Shown here piece after piece: positions 37,185 to 46,207 of a stretch of DNA of 64,000 nucleotides. Position numbers and translations under genes: made by a program. Source of the stretch: Allopontixanthobacter sediminis (GTDB taxonomy: Bacteria > Pseudomonadota > Alphaproteobacteria > Sphingomonadales > Sphingomonadaceae). The stretch covers positions 434,001-498,000 of the forward strand of contig NZ_WTYL01000001.1 of NCBI RefSeq assembly GCF_009828115.1, given 5' to 3'. Below the pieces are notes generated by a model. The model was not told where the DNA came from. It worked only from the letters and a program-made list of their open reading frames with translations, and did not search any database. The stretch's first letter is position 1. Each line of letters begins with the position of its first letter.

Positions 37185-40181
37185 ATGGCACTGACTAAAA
37201 TCTCCGTCCGCGGCGCGCGGGAGCATAATCTCAAGGGCATCGATATCGATCTGCCCCGGGACAGTTTGATCGTGATTACCGGCCTCAGCGGTTCGGGAAA
37301 ATCCAGCCTCGCGTTCGACACGATCTATGCGGAAGGCCAGCGGCGTTATGTCGAAAGCCTGAGCGCCTATGCGCGCCAGTTCCTGGAAATGATGCAGAAG
37401 CCCGATGTCGAACATATCGACGGGCTGTCGCCAGCGATCTCCATTGAACAGAAGACCACTAGCCGCAATCCGCGCTCGACCGTGGCGACCGTGACCGAAA
37501 TCTATGACTACATGCGACTGCTGTGGGCGCGGGTGGGCATTCCCTATTCGCCCGCCACCGGCAAGCCGATCGAAGCGCAGATCGTCAGCACCATGGTCGA
37601 CCGGGTGATGACCCTGCCCGAAGGCACACGGCTCTACTTGCTCGCCCCTGTTGTGCGGGGCCGCAAGGGTGAATACCGGCGCGAACTGGCAGAATGGCAG
37701 AAAGCCGGCTTCACCCGTGTGCGGATCGACGGTGAACTGTATCCGATCGAGGAAGCGCCCGCGCTGGACAAGAAACTGAAGCACGACATCGAAGTGGTGG
37801 TGGACCGGCTGGCGGTGAAGGAAGGTCTCCAAACGCGGCTCGCCGACAGTTTCGAGACCGCGCTGAAGCTGTCGGAAGGGTTGGCCTATGTCGATCTCGC
37901 CGACGGCGTTGTGCCTGGGCGGGAGGACGAGGACGCGTCAGGCGGCCAGATGAAGGGCACCGGTCTCCCGGCGAACCGGATCGTTTTCTCCGAGAAATTC
38001 GCTTGCCCCGTCAGCGGCTTCACCATCGAGGAAATCGAACCGCGCCTGTTCAGCTTCAACGCGCCGCAAGGGGCCTGCCCGACCTGTGACGGGCTGGGCG
38101 AGAAGCAGCTGTTCGACCCGCAACTGGTGGTGCCGAACGAAGCGCTTACCCTGAAACAGGGTGCGGTGGTGCCGTGGGCGAAGTCCAACCCGCCGTCGCC
38201 ATACTATATGCAAGTGCTGGGATCGTTGGCGAAGGCGTATGACTTCGACCTGACGACCCCGTGGAACCAGCTGCAGCCGGATCAGCAGACGATCATCCTC
38301 CACGGTACGGGCGGGATGCCGGTGCCGCTGACTTTCAAGGACGGACGCAAGACCTACACCGTCAACAAGGCGTTCGAAGGGGTGATCGGCAATCTCAACC
38401 GCCGGCTGCTGCAAACCGACAGCGCCTGGATGCGGGAGGAACTGAGCAAGTACCAGACCAGCCAGCCGTGCGAAACGTGCAACGGCGCGCGGCTCAATCC
38501 CAAGGCGCTGGCGGTCAAGATCGTCGGCGCAGATATTGCCGCGCCCACGCGCATGTCCGTCGCCGATGCGAAGCAGTGGTTCCTCGGCCTCGACTCCCAG
38601 CTGACCCCGCAGCAGAGCCAGATTGCCGCGGCGATCCTCAAGGAAATCAACGAACGGCTGGGCTTCCTCGACAATGTCGGGCTGGATTACCTCAACCTCA
38701 ACCGCACGTCCGGAACGCTGTCGGGAGGGGAAAGCCAGCGCATCCGCCTCGCCAGCCAGATCGGCAGCGGGCTGTCGGGCGTGCTGTATGTGCTCGACGA
38801 GCCCAGCATCGGCCTGCACCAGAAGGATAACGACCGGCTGCTCGAAACGCTCAAGCGGCTGCGCGATCTCGGCAACACGGTCATCGTGGTGGAACATGAC
38901 GAGGACGCGATCCGGCAGGCGGATTATGTCGTCGATCTCGGGCCCGGCGCGGGTATCCACGGCGGCGAAGTGGTGGCGGAAGGCACGCTGAAACAGGTGC
39001 TCAAGGTCAAGCAGTCGCTGACCGCGCAATATCTCAACGGCACCCGCAGGATCGAAGTGCCTGCCGCCCGCCGCAAGGGTAATGGCCACCAGCTGACCGT
39101 CCACGGCGCGCGGGCGAACAACCTGCGCGACGTCACGGCCAGCATCCCGCTCGGCACCTTCACCTGCATCACCGGCGTATCGGGCAGCGGCAAGTCCAGC
39201 TTCACCGTCGATACGCTGCACGCGGGCGCGGCGCGGGCGCTGAACGGCGCGCGGGTCATCGCGGGGCCGCATGACAAGATCACCGGCCTCGAATTCTGCG
39301 ACAAGGTGATCGAGATCGACCAGTCGCCCATCGGGCGCACCCCGCGCTCCAACCCGGCGACCTACACCGGCGCGTTCACCCAGATCCGTGACTGGTTCGC
39401 GGGCCTCCCGGAAAGCCAGGCGCGCGGTTACAAGCCCGGGCGGTTCAGCTTCAACGTCAAGGGCGGCCGGTGCGAGGCGTGCCAGGGCGACGGGCTGATC
39501 AAGATCGAAATGCACTTCCTGCCCGATGTCTATGTCACCTGCGAGCAATGCCACGGCAAACGCTACAACCGCGAAACGCTGGAGGTGAAATTCAAGGGCC
39601 TCAGCATCGCCGACGTGCTCGACATGACGATCGAGGAGGCGGAGGGGTTCTTCAAGGCGGTCCCCAGCATCCGGGACAAGATGCACATGCTGAACGAGGT
39701 CGGGCTCGGCTATATCAAGGTCGGGCAGCAGGCGACCACGCTCAGCGGGGGGGAGGCGCAGCGGGTCAAGCTGGCGAAGGAACTGAGCAAGCGGTCCACC
39801 GGGCAAACGCTGTATATCCTCGACGAACCGACCACCGGCCTCCATTTCGAGGATGTCCGCAAATTGCTCGAAGTGCTCCAGCGGCTGGTCGACCAGGGCA
39901 ATTCCGTTGTGGTGATCGAACACAACCTCGATGTGATCAAGGTGGCCGACTGGATCATCGACCTCGGCCCCGGCGGCGGGGTGCGCGGCGGCGAAGTGGT
40001 GGCGGCGGGCACGCCGGAACACGTCGCGCAGGAACCGCGCAGCTTCACCGGCGGCTACCTGAAGGACATGCTGGCGAAACAGCCGGCATCCGCCCAACCC
40101 GCGGCGAGCAAGCCCGCGGCCAAGAAGCGCGCCCCCGCCGGGAAATCCGCTGCCAAGGCCTCCGCCGCGACGTCCGCTTGA
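37185..40181 (+). CDS. uvrA: Excinuclease ABC subunit UvrA
   Basis: 998 residues from the ATG at 37185; a TTG frame start at 37155 lies inside the LexA box and is rejected. UvrA finds bulky DNA lesions and loads UvrB in nucleotide excision repair. Two ABC modules are complete: Walker A GLSGSGKS (33-40) and GVSGSGKSS, signatures [18 protein letters not shown] and [15 protein letters not shown]. In the first zinc module the ligand set is C274, S277, C298, C301, so the second cysteine is replaced by serine; I recall this from other alphaproteobacteria. The later zinc module (CEACQGDG and CEQCHGKR) is intact. The C-terminus is an Ala/Lys-rich tail. No ribosome-binding site is seen, so the mRNA may be leaderless. 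Confidence 0.97.
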   Translation: MALTKISVRGAREHNLKGIDIDLPRDSLIVITGLSGSGKSSLAFDTIYAEGQRRYVESLSAYARQFLEMMQKPDVEHIDGLSPAISIEQKTTSRNPRSTVATVTEIYDYMRLLWARVGIPYSPATGKPIEAQIVSTMVDRVMTLPEGTRLYLLAPVVRGRKGEYRRELAEWQKAGFTRVRIDGELYPIEEAPALDKKLKHDIEVVVDRLAVKEGLQTRLADSFETALKLSEGLAYVDLADGVVPGREDEDASGGQMKGTGLPANRIVFSEKFACPVSGFTIEEIEPRLFSFNAPQGACPTCDGLGEKQLFDPQLVVPNEALTLKQGAVVPWAKSNPPSPYYMQVLGSLAKAYDFDLTTPWNQLQPDQQTIILHGTGGMPVPLTFKDGRKTYTVNKAFEGVIGNLNRRLLQTDSAWMREELSKYQTSQPCETCNGARLNPKALAVKIVGADIAAPTRMSVADAKQWFLGLDSQLTPQQSQIAAAILKEINERLGFLDNVGLDYLNLNRTSGTLSGGESQRIRLASQIGSGLSGVLYVLDEPSIGLHQKDNDRLLETLKRLRDLGNTVIVVEHDEDAIRQADYVVDLGPGAGIHGGEVVAEGTLKQVLKVKQSLTAQYLNGTRRIEVPAARRKGNGHQLTVHGARANNLRDVTASIPLGTFTCITGVSGSGKSSFTVDTLHAGAARALNGARVIAGPHDKITGLEFCDKVIEIDQSPIGRTPRSNPATYTGAFTQIRDWFAGLPESQARGYKPGRFSFNVKGGRCEACQGDGLIKIEMHFLPDVYVTCEQCHGKRYNRETLEVKFKGLSIADVLDMTIEEAEGFFKAVPSIRDKMHMLNEVGLGYIKVGQQATTLSGGEAQRVKLAKELSKRSTGQTLYILDEPTTGLHFEDVRKLLEVLQRLVDQGNSVVVIEHNLDVIKVADWIIDLGPGGGVRGGEVVAAGTPEHVAQEPRSFTGGYLKDMLAKQPASAQPAASKPAAKKRAPAGKSAAKASAATSA

Positions 40182-40205
40182 TCGAATTCGCAATATAGCA
40201 TAAAT

Positions 40206-40232
40206 CCCTCCCCAGGTCGCGCTTGGGGGGGG
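40206..40232 (+). other. Hairpin covering the G-rich ribosome-binding region of the next gene
   Basis: CCCTCCCCA (40,206-40,214) pairs with TGGGGGGGG (40,224-40,232), one G-U pair, 9-nt loop. The G-tract ends 6 bases before the ATG at 40,239, so the stem would hide the only ribosome-binding-like sequence. Confidence 0.45.
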
Positions 40233-40238
40233 ATACCC

Positions 40239-41063
40239 ATGCCGTACCGATACGCACATTATTTCGTCGGTTTTGTCCTGCTGGTCACCGTGGCCGGTTT
40301 CTGGGCGAGTTACTTCACCCGCATCGGCGGGGTGCCGCCGGCGTTCCATGTCCATGCTTTCTCGGCGACGAGCTGGCTGCTGCTGCTGCTCGCTCAGAGC
40401 CTGACGATCCACAGCCGCCAGCCCGGGGTCCACCGCCTGATGGGCCGCGCCAGCTTCGCGCTGTTCCCGCTGCTGATCGCGGGCTTCGTGATGATCATCA
40501 ACGTCACGGTGGAGCGCTACATGGCGGCGGAAAGCCCGTTCGTCATGACGCTCGGCCCGTCCTTCGGGGTCGGGATGGTGGTGGCCATCGCCGCGTATCT
40601 GACGCTTTTCTATGGGGCGCTGCGGCACCGCGGGAACATCCGGCTGCACGCGGGCTATATGCTGGCGACGCCGCTGATCCTGTTCGAATCCCCGTTCAGC
40701 CGGGTGATGGGCGAATTCTTCCCGTGGATGAACTTCATCGGCAGCGAAGGCCCGCGCGAAGTGCTCGACACCATCGTGATCAGCGACGGGATGGTCGCGC
40801 TGTTCGCACTGGTCTTGTACGCGCGCGACCGCCGCAACGGCGCCCCGTGGCTGATTGCCGCGGGCTTCGTGACATTCCAGGCGTTCGCCATGTTCACCGC
40901 GAGCGGCTGGCCGCTGCTGGAACACGCCTTCACCGCCTACGCCAGCATCCCGCCCGCGCTTACGATCCTGGCCGGAGTACTAGCCGGCGCCGCCACTGGC
41001 TGGGCCGGATGGGAGAAGGGGAAGAAGACCCGCCCGGCGAAGGCGGTTGCTGCGGCAGGGTGA
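40239..41063 (+). CDS. Integral membrane protein of unknown function
   Basis: 274 residues with about seven hydrophobic helices spread over the whole length, e.g. YFVGFVLLVTVAGFWASYF, TSWLLLLLAQSLTI and WLIAAGFVTFQAFAMFTASG. Histidines occur at helix ends (FHVHAFSATSW, QPGVHRLMGRASF, RGNIRLHAGYM), which resembles haem-binding or DUF2306-like membrane proteins, but I cannot assign a family firmly. The basic C-terminus is cytoplasmic in style. It follows uvrA after 57 bases. Confidence 0.8.
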   Translation: MPYRYAHYFVGFVLLVTVAGFWASYFTRIGGVPPAFHVHAFSATSWLLLLLAQSLTIHSRQPGVHRLMGRASFALFPLLIAGFVMIINVTVERYMAAESPFVMTLGPSFGVGMVVAIAAYLTLFYGALRHRGNIRLHAGYMLATPLILFESPFSRVMGEFFPWMNFIGSEGPREVLDTIVISDGMVALFALVLYARDRRNGAPWLIAAGFVTFQAFAMFTASGWPLLEHAFTAYASIPPALTILAGVLAGAATGWAGWEKGKKTRPAKAVAAAG

Positions 41064-41355
41064 AGCCAACCCCAACGCAACGCCCGCAGCAAAATTCCTG
41101 AACCTTGGTCGCGGCAGCCAAAGGGCGACCGCCCGCTCGAGCCTCTGCGAGGAAAGCCAAGCGGCCCCGATGGGCCGCGCCGAGCGGATCGAGTGGGCCA
41201 GTTTCGACTGGGAGGACGGAGAAGCGGTACCGGGGCCGCGCGCTCCCGCCGGAACGTCGGACGAGGAAGCGCTCGAATGCGAGAAGCTGTTTACCCGCGA
41301 ACGCAGCTGGTACGTCTCGCAGGTGGAGGGGGAGGATCGGCGGCGGCGTCGGTGA
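41047..41355 (+). CDS. Possible small protein (weak candidate)
   Basis: 102 codons if the ATG at 41047 is used, or 61 if the ATG at 41170 is used. From about 41,170 the frame has strong third-position G/C bias and a protein-like composition (RAERIEWASFDWEDGEAVPG, ALECEKLFTRERSWYVSQVE). The first 40 codons are less convincing and overlap the preceding gene. I do not recognise it. It could be a short lineage-specific protein or a gene remnant. Confidence 0.3.
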   Translation: MLRQGEANPNATPAAKFLNLGRGSQRATARSSLCEESQAAPMGRAERIEWASFDWEDGEAVPGPRAPAGTSDEEALECEKLFTRERSWYVSQVEGEDRRRRR

Positions 41356-41635
41356 TTTCCGGGCGCGGCGGGGCGGGGGGGTAACTATCGTGCGCGCTGC
41401 TATGCGAAGATTTTATTTCTGCCGTGGGGCCGATGTGTCACTTTCAGCGGCTCGAATGGCGGAAATCCGCCGGTCCTGCAGGCAGACACGGTTTGTAGGA
41501 CATGTCACCTTTGTAACCCTGCCCGCGCCTTTGCCCCGGCGGGGGAAGAGCTTGCCACCGTGCCCGCGGAGGCGTAATTTTGGCGGGTCAGGGGGCGGTA
41601 AACTGGCTGCCTCCGCAACAAGGGTGGAGGATGCG
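41356..41635 (+). other. Intergenic region upstream of the CHRD gene
   Basis: No gene seen. It includes a partly symmetric GACATGTC (near 41,500) and a G/C-rich purine tract. GTGGAGG (41,624-41,630) is the ribosome-binding site of the CHRD gene. Confidence 0.45.
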
Positions 41636-42097
41636 ATGAAATTACGGTTGATCGGGGCTGGCGTGCTGGGCGCAGGGGCGCTCGCCGGATTGCTGGCGGC
41701 GGGCTTGGCAGGGAACGCGGCGGCGCAGGATATCCCGCCGCCCGAAGTGATCTACCTGTTCGCCGACCTCAGCGGTTCGGCGGAAACCGCGGGCGGGGAC
41801 AAGGATGGCTACGGCGATCTGGCCGCCGCGCTGAAGCTGACGGAGGGGCAGTTCTGCTATGAATTGTCGGTCGGCAATATCGCCGCGGCCACCGCGGCGC
41901 ATATCCACGGGGGGAAGGCCGGGGCGGACGGGCCGCCGGTAATCACCATCTCCGTCACCGGCACGAAGAACGAAGCCTGCGTGGCGGCGGACAAGAAGCT
42001 GCTCGAGCGGATGGCCGACAAGCCGGGCGAGTATTACGTCAACGTGCACAACACCGCGCATCCCGCCGGAGCGGTGCGGGGTCAGTTGCAGAAGTAG
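41636..42097 (+). CDS. Exported CHRD-domain protein
   Basis: 153 residues from the ATG at 41636, with GTGGAGG 5 bases upstream; the open frame is much longer upstream but without signal or domain. The signal peptide is MKLRLIGAGVLGAGALAGLL... ending near AAAQ. The CHRD domain covers the rest: VIYLFADLSGSAET, GQFCYELSVGNIAAATAAHI, HGGKAGADGPPVI and the hallmark YYVNVHNTAHPAGAVRGQLQ. Bacterial CHRD proteins are secreted or periplasmic and poorly understood; the domain is named after chordin. Two cysteines may pair. Confidence 0.9.
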   Translation: MKLRLIGAGVLGAGALAGLLAAGLAGNAAAQDIPPPEVIYLFADLSGSAETAGGDKDGYGDLAAALKLTEGQFCYELSVGNIAAATAAHIHGGKAGADGPPVITISVTGTKNEACVAADKKLLERMADKPGEYYVNVHNTAHPAGAVRGQLQK

Positions 42098-42122
42098 GTA
42101 GTCGGAAGATGCGGGCGGGGGC

Positions 42123-42668
42123 TTAGCCCTCGATCACGGCCATTTCGACGGTGCCGTGACCGCGGGCAACGAGGCCGATCTGCTCCGCCGCGGCGCGCGA
42201 CAGGTCGATGCTGCGGCCGTGGGCATAGGGACCGCGGTCGTTGATCCGCACGGTGACGGACTTGCCGGAGCGCGGGTTGGTGACCAGGACCTTGGTGCCG
42301 AAGGGCAGGGTCTTGTGCGCGGCGGTGAGGTGCTGCGGGTTGAACGGTTCGCCGCTGGCGGTGCGGCGTCCGGCGAAGCGCTTGCCGTAATAGCTGGCGA
42401 CGCCGCTGCCGAGGGTGCGAAGGACGGGCGCCTCCACCGGGACGGCGATCTCGGTGATGTCGACGGCGCCGGCTGGCGTGTCGAACTTGGCGATCGGGGC
42501 CGGCAATGCGGCGAAGGACGCAGCGAATTCGGCCTGCTGGGCGCGGATCATCTCGGCGCTTTCGTCAGCCAGCGCGGGACCGCCCGAAGCGACCGGAAGG
42601 ATGAGCGCAGCGGCCATCAGGATGGACCGGACGGGAAGGTGGCGAGCGGATGATTTTGGCGTATTCAT
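42123..42668 (-). CDS. RlpA-like double-psi beta-barrel protein (septal ring lytic transglycosylase family)
   Basis: 181 residues from the ATG at 42668; an ATG four codons upstream (42680) is equally possible. The N-terminal signal (MNTPKSSARHLPVRSILMAA) is cleaved near ALA; there is no lipobox cysteine, unlike E. coli RlpA. After an Ala-rich helical stretch comes the RlpA domain: GVASYYGKRFAGRRTASGEP, LTAAHKTLPFGTKVLVTNPR, VTVRINDRGPYAHGRSIDLS. The His and Asp of this domain are the supposed catalytic residues for cleaving denuded glycan strands. No SPOR domain follows, so septal targeting by that route is not expected. Confidence 0.88.
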   Translation of the reverse strand: MNTPKSSARHLPVRSILMAAALILPVASGGPALADESAEMIRAQQAEFAASFAALPAPIAKFDTPAGAVDITEIAVPVEAPVLRTLGSGVASYYGKRFAGRRTASGEPFNPQHLTAAHKTLPFGTKVLVTNPRSGKSVTVRINDRGPYAHGRSIDLSRAAAEQIGLVARGHGTVEMAVIEG

Positions 42669-42680
42669 GGTGGGAACCAT

Positions 42681-43535
42681 TTACGCGCCGGTTGGTTGCA
42701 GCGACACCCGGGTAGGGGGTGCTCATCCCGAAACTGGCTCGACTGGTCGTAGATGAACCGAAATTAACCACGATATTGGGACCGATCTGGCGTGGTGCCG
42801 GTCCAACGGGTGCAAATGTGCAGCATGGTCGCCGGGATGCAATCTGCCGATTCGCGCTACATTTTGGGGGTCGATTACGCCGGGCACCAAGTATGTGGGG
42901 TGTCGGCAGCTACACAGCGACGGAATTGCGATCGAGCGGGCCCCCTAAGGCAAATGGGGCCGGCATCTCTGCCGACCCCACTCTTACCCGCGCGTGGCCT
43001 TCCGAAAAAGGACTTGGCGACCGGTGTTTCGCGTCCCGTTAGCACCGGATCCGAAGATCCGGGCATTCGTTGGCGTCGTCACCGGTGCTCGCGCCGGCAT
43101 CCGGTTCCTTCCGGTTCCGGCACCAATCCGAAGATCGCTGCCTTTGCCTTCCGGTTCCGAGACCGTTCAATCCTTGGTGGCCAGGCCTTTCAAACGACTG
43201 CACTTGCCGAAGCGCCTGCAATCGTATCGTTACCTGACCGGACTGACCGGCCCGTACTGGCGCTACGTTCGCGTTCCTATCAATGGTCTTCTCAGTTCCG
43301 GGCCGAAACCCTTTACGAGAAGTCCTCCTGGACCGCGTGGACAGGCGCCACTACGCCGAATCGGTTCGAATTCTCTTCTAATTTCAAGTCGTTAAACTAT
43401 CTTTCAGAGAAGCTTTCTGGCCTTTCCGATGACTTGAGACTGCTCCCGATCAGCGAGTCGGGCAAGCAAGTTATCCACCGCAAGCGGAATCACCGGTGGA
43501 CAAGGGTGGATAAGTCAACGCTTCGTCGCAGAAGC
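42681..43535. other. 855-bp gap without a convincing gene, rich in hairpins and short repeats
   Basis: Codon use and frame quality in all six frames are poor here compared with neighbours. Visible structure: a hairpin GGGG-CGGCA / TGCCG-CCCC with loop TCTC (42,956-42,979); a hairpin CCGGATC / GATCCGG with loop CGAA (43,045-43,062); TCCGAAGATC twice (43,050 and 43,127); CCGGTTCC three times (43,101, 43,111, 43,151); an AT-richer stretch at 43,376-43,420; GANTC sites at 43,358, 43,455 and 43,487; and three DnaA-box-like sequences at the right edge. The argG terminator should also lie here, but I cannot see a clean one. Confidence 0.6.
43471..43513. other. Cluster of three DnaA-box-like sequences
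   Basis: TTATCCACC at 43,471-43,479 (+), TTGTCCACC at 43,495-43,503 (read on -) and TTATCCACC at 43,505-43,513 (read on -). Against the consensus TTATCCACA they match in 8, 7 and 8 of 9 positions. They are in inverted orientation over 43 bases next to an AT-richer patch. This could be a DnaA-regulated site or part of an origin. Confidence 0.35.
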
Positions 43536-44750
43536 CTAGCGGTCGCGTTGGGCGAGCAGCCGCAGACGCAGGGCGTTGAGCTTTATGAAGCCCTCGGCGT
43601 CCTGCTGGTCGTAGGCTCCCGCATCGTCCTCGAACGTGACGTGCCGCTCGGAATACAGACTGTCGGGCGATTTGCGGCCAACCACGGACGCGTTGCCCTT
43701 GTACAGCTTCAATCGAACCGTGCCGTTGACCTTGGCTTGGCTGAGGTCGATCGCGGCCTGCAGCATCTCGCGCTCCGGCGAGAACCAGAAGCCGTTGTAG
43801 ATGAGCTCGGCATAGCGCGGCATCAACTCATCCTTGAGATGCGCCGCACCCCGGTCGAGGGTGATCTGCTCGATCCCGCGATGGGCCCGGGCGTAGATCT
43901 CGCCGCCGGGGGTTTCGTACATCCCGCGGCTCTTCATGCCGACGAAGCGGTTTTCGACGAGGTCAAGTCGGCCGATTCCATGTTTGCGGCCCAATTCATT
44001 AAGCGCTTCGATCAAAGTGGCGGGGCTCATCGCCGAACCATTCAGGGCGATCCCATCCCCGCGTTCGAAATCGATGGTGATGTATTCGGGAGTGTCCGGT
44101 GCATTTTCGGGATCGACTGTCCGCGAATAGACGTAATCGGGCGTCTCTTCCCACGGGTCTTCGAGAACTTTGCCTTCGCTGGACGTGTGCAGCATGTTGG
44201 CGTCGGTGGAGAACGGACTCTCGCCGCGCTTGTCCTTTGGCACCTGGATCTGATGCTTCTCCGCCCATGCGATGAGCGCCGTCCGGCTGGTCAGGTCCCA
44301 CTCGCGCCATGGGGCAATAACCTTGATGTCGGGAGCGAGCGCATAGGCCGACAATTCGAAGCGAACCTGGTCGTTCCCCTTGCCGGTCGCGCCATGCGCG
44401 ATGGCATCGGCACCGGTCTCGCGGGCAATTTCGACCAGCCGCTTGGAAATCAGTGGTCGGGCGATCGACGTGCCGAGCAGGTAGTCGCCTTCGTAACGCG
44501 CGTTGGCGCGCATCATCGGAAAGATGAAGTCGCGCGCGAATTCCTCCCGCACGTCCTCGATGAAGATGTGCTTGTCGGGGATCCCCATCGCCCGCGCCTT
44601 TTCCCGGGCCGGTTCGATCTCCTCGCCCTGTCCGAGATCCGCGGTGAACGTCACCACTTCGCAGCCGCGTTCCACCTCCAGCCACTTGGCGATTACGCTC
44701 GTGTCGAGGCCGCCCGAATATGCGAGAACGACTTTCTTGATATCGGACAT
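43536..44750 (-). CDS. argG: Argininosuccinate synthase
   Basis: 404 residues. It joins citrulline and aspartate with ATP cleavage to AMP in arginine synthesis. The PP-loop is [11 protein letters not shown] at 10-20. Further signatures are the citrulline/aspartate-binding [18 protein letters not shown] and the C-terminal [19 protein letters not shown], both complete. The length is typical. It begins 57 bases downstream of the CFA-family gene and may share its transcript, although no functional link is known. Confidence 0.97.
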   Translation of the reverse strand: MSDIKKVVLAYSGGLDTSVIAKWLEVERGCEVVTFTADLGQGEEIEPAREKARAMGIPDKHIFIEDVREEFARDFIFPMMRANARYEGDYLLGTSIARPLISKRLVEIARETGADAIAHGATGKGNDQVRFELSAYALAPDIKVIAPWREWDLTSRTALIAWAEKHQIQVPKDKRGESPFSTDANMLHTSSEGKVLEDPWEETPDYVYSRTVDPENAPDTPEYITIDFERGDGIALNGSAMSPATLIEALNELGRKHGIGRLDLVENRFVGMKSRGMYETPGGEIYARAHRGIEQITLDRGAAHLKDELMPRYAELIYNGFWFSPEREMLQAAIDLSQAKVNGTVRLKLYKGNASVVGRKSPDSLYSERHVTFEDDAGAYDQQDAEGFIKLNALRLRLLAQRDR

Positions 44751-44807
44751 GGTCGGCGACTGCTCCTGCGGGGAATTCGCGGCGCGACTATCAGGCGCGG
44801 GGCCTAT

Positions 44808-46070
44808 TCACAATGCCGGAGTCTGGACGGACAGCAAATCCTGCTCGGCGCTAGCCATGTAATCCCGGGTCAGCGGCAACGCGTGGCGGCTGCGGGCGAA
44901 CTGGATCTGGTAATTGCACATGCCCCCGCTTTCGAACGCGGCAGTCGCGCCGGCAAGATAGAAGGTCCACATGTTGAAGAAGCGCTGGTCGTGCATCGCG
45001 ATGATGGCCTCGCGGTGCTGCTGGCAGCGCGTGTACCACTGCCGCAAGGTTTTCGCGTAATGCAGCCGAAGCGTTTCCGTGTCGGAGACGATTAGCCGCG
45101 CTTTCTCGCTGGCGGCAAGGGTCTCGCTCAGCGCCGGAATATAACCGCCGGGGAAGATGTATTTGCGGGTGAACGCGTCAGTCGACCCCGGTCTTCCAAA
45201 GCGGCCTATCGTGTGCAGAAGCATTACGCCGTCATCGGTGAGCAGGTTGGCTGCGGAGCGAAAAAATACGGGAAACTGGGGCCTACCGACATGTTCGAAC
45301 ATGCCGACCGATACGATCCGGTCATAATGAATGCCTCGGGCAGGCAGGTCGCGATAGTCGGCCAACTCGAATTTCACATCGTCGGACACCCCCGCATCGG
45401 CGGCACGTGATTGCGCCAGCGCAAGTTGTTCCCTGCTCAGGGTGATGCCCGTCACGCTGACGTCGAAATTCCGCGCGAGGTAGATTGCCATGCCGCCCCA
45501 ACCGCAACCGATGTCGAGTACCCGGTGACCCGGCTGCAAGGCGAGCTTGGCGGCGATATGGGCCAGCTTCGCTTCCTGCGCTTCCTCCAGCGTCATGCCG
45601 TCCCGGTGCCAGTACGCGCAGCTGTACTGCATATGGTCGGCGTCGAGCATCAGGCGGTAGAGGTCATTTCCGATGTCATAGTGATGCGAGACATTGCGCC
45701 GCGCACCAATTCGTCCGTTGACCGACTGCCGGGCAAATCCCGCAAGATTGGACAACTTTCGTAAGATGCTCGGCGGCCTCAGTTCGCCGCCGCGGTCCCA
45801 CGGCTGGTTGGCGCGGAGCAGTTGTACCAGCGCCATCACGTCGCCCTGTTCGATCATCAGGCGGCCGTCCATGAACGCTTCGCCGGCGCCGATACGGGGA
45901 TCGAGCAGGATGTCGCGCGGAACCCGGTTGTCGGTGAAGCGTATGGCCACTTCGGGAAACCCGTGCGCAGGAACGCCGAACGCCATCGTCTCACCGTCCG
46001 CAAAGGATACCGACAGTTTCCCTTGCTTGACGACCCGATCCAGAAACTTCGCGATCAGTGCCTTGCTCAT
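44808..46070 (-). CDS. Cyclopropane-fatty-acyl-phospholipid synthase family protein, with usual active-site residues
   Basis: 420 residues from the ATG at 46070; the frame runs 112 codons further upstream without similarity. The enzyme adds a methylene from S-adenosylmethionine to unsaturated lipid chains in the membrane. Residues 1-110 form the N-terminal lipid-binding domain. Then come HHYDIGNDLYRLMLD (129-143), MQYSCAYW with C151, the SAM motif VLDIGCGWGG (184-193), MFEHVG with E259 and HTIG with H286 and I288. These match the E. coli Cfa residues C139, E239, H266 and I268. A second, degenerate paralogue lies directly upstream. Confidence 0.93.
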   Translation of the reverse strand: MSKALIAKFLDRVVKQGKLSVSFADGETMAFGVPAHGFPEVAIRFTDNRVPRDILLDPRIGAGEAFMDGRLMIEQGDVMALVQLLRANQPWDRGGELRPPSILRKLSNLAGFARQSVNGRIGARRNVSHHYDIGNDLYRLMLDADHMQYSCAYWHRDGMTLEEAQEAKLAHIAAKLALQPGHRVLDIGCGWGGMAIYLARNFDVSVTGITLSREQLALAQSRAADAGVSDDVKFELADYRDLPARGIHYDRIVSVGMFEHVGRPQFPVFFRSAANLLTDDGVMLLHTIGRFGRPGSTDAFTRKYIFPGGYIPALSETLAASEKARLIVSDTETLRLHYAKTLRQWYTRCQQHREAIIAMHDQRFFNMWTFYLAGATAAFESGGMCNYQIQFARSRHALPLTRDYMASAEQDLLSVQTPAL

Positions 46071-46207
46071 CGTGTCCCGTTCTATCCAGCGTTTGAAGAT
46101 CTTCGGAAGTTCGTTCTTGTCGAGGCGATAGTTACGACAAGGTCTGCGTAAACGCGCAATCCTATAAAGACGTAGTTCAACAGAAATTTGGCGATTTGGC
46201 TCCGGAC

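Noticed and set aside
37938-40925. A 995-codon open frame antisense to uvrA
   Set aside because: It mirrors a clearly conserved gene on the other strand and has Arg/His/Asp-rich shadow composition.
41100-41200. RNase P RNA because of a GAGGAAAGCC sequence
   Set aside because: The other conserved RNase P segments are absent and the match to the core is imperfect.
42792-45095. A 767-codon open frame on the + strand across the gap and argG
   Set aside because: Most of it is the complement of argG and of the CFA-family gene; high GC makes long antisense frames. The part in the gap has no protein-like composition.
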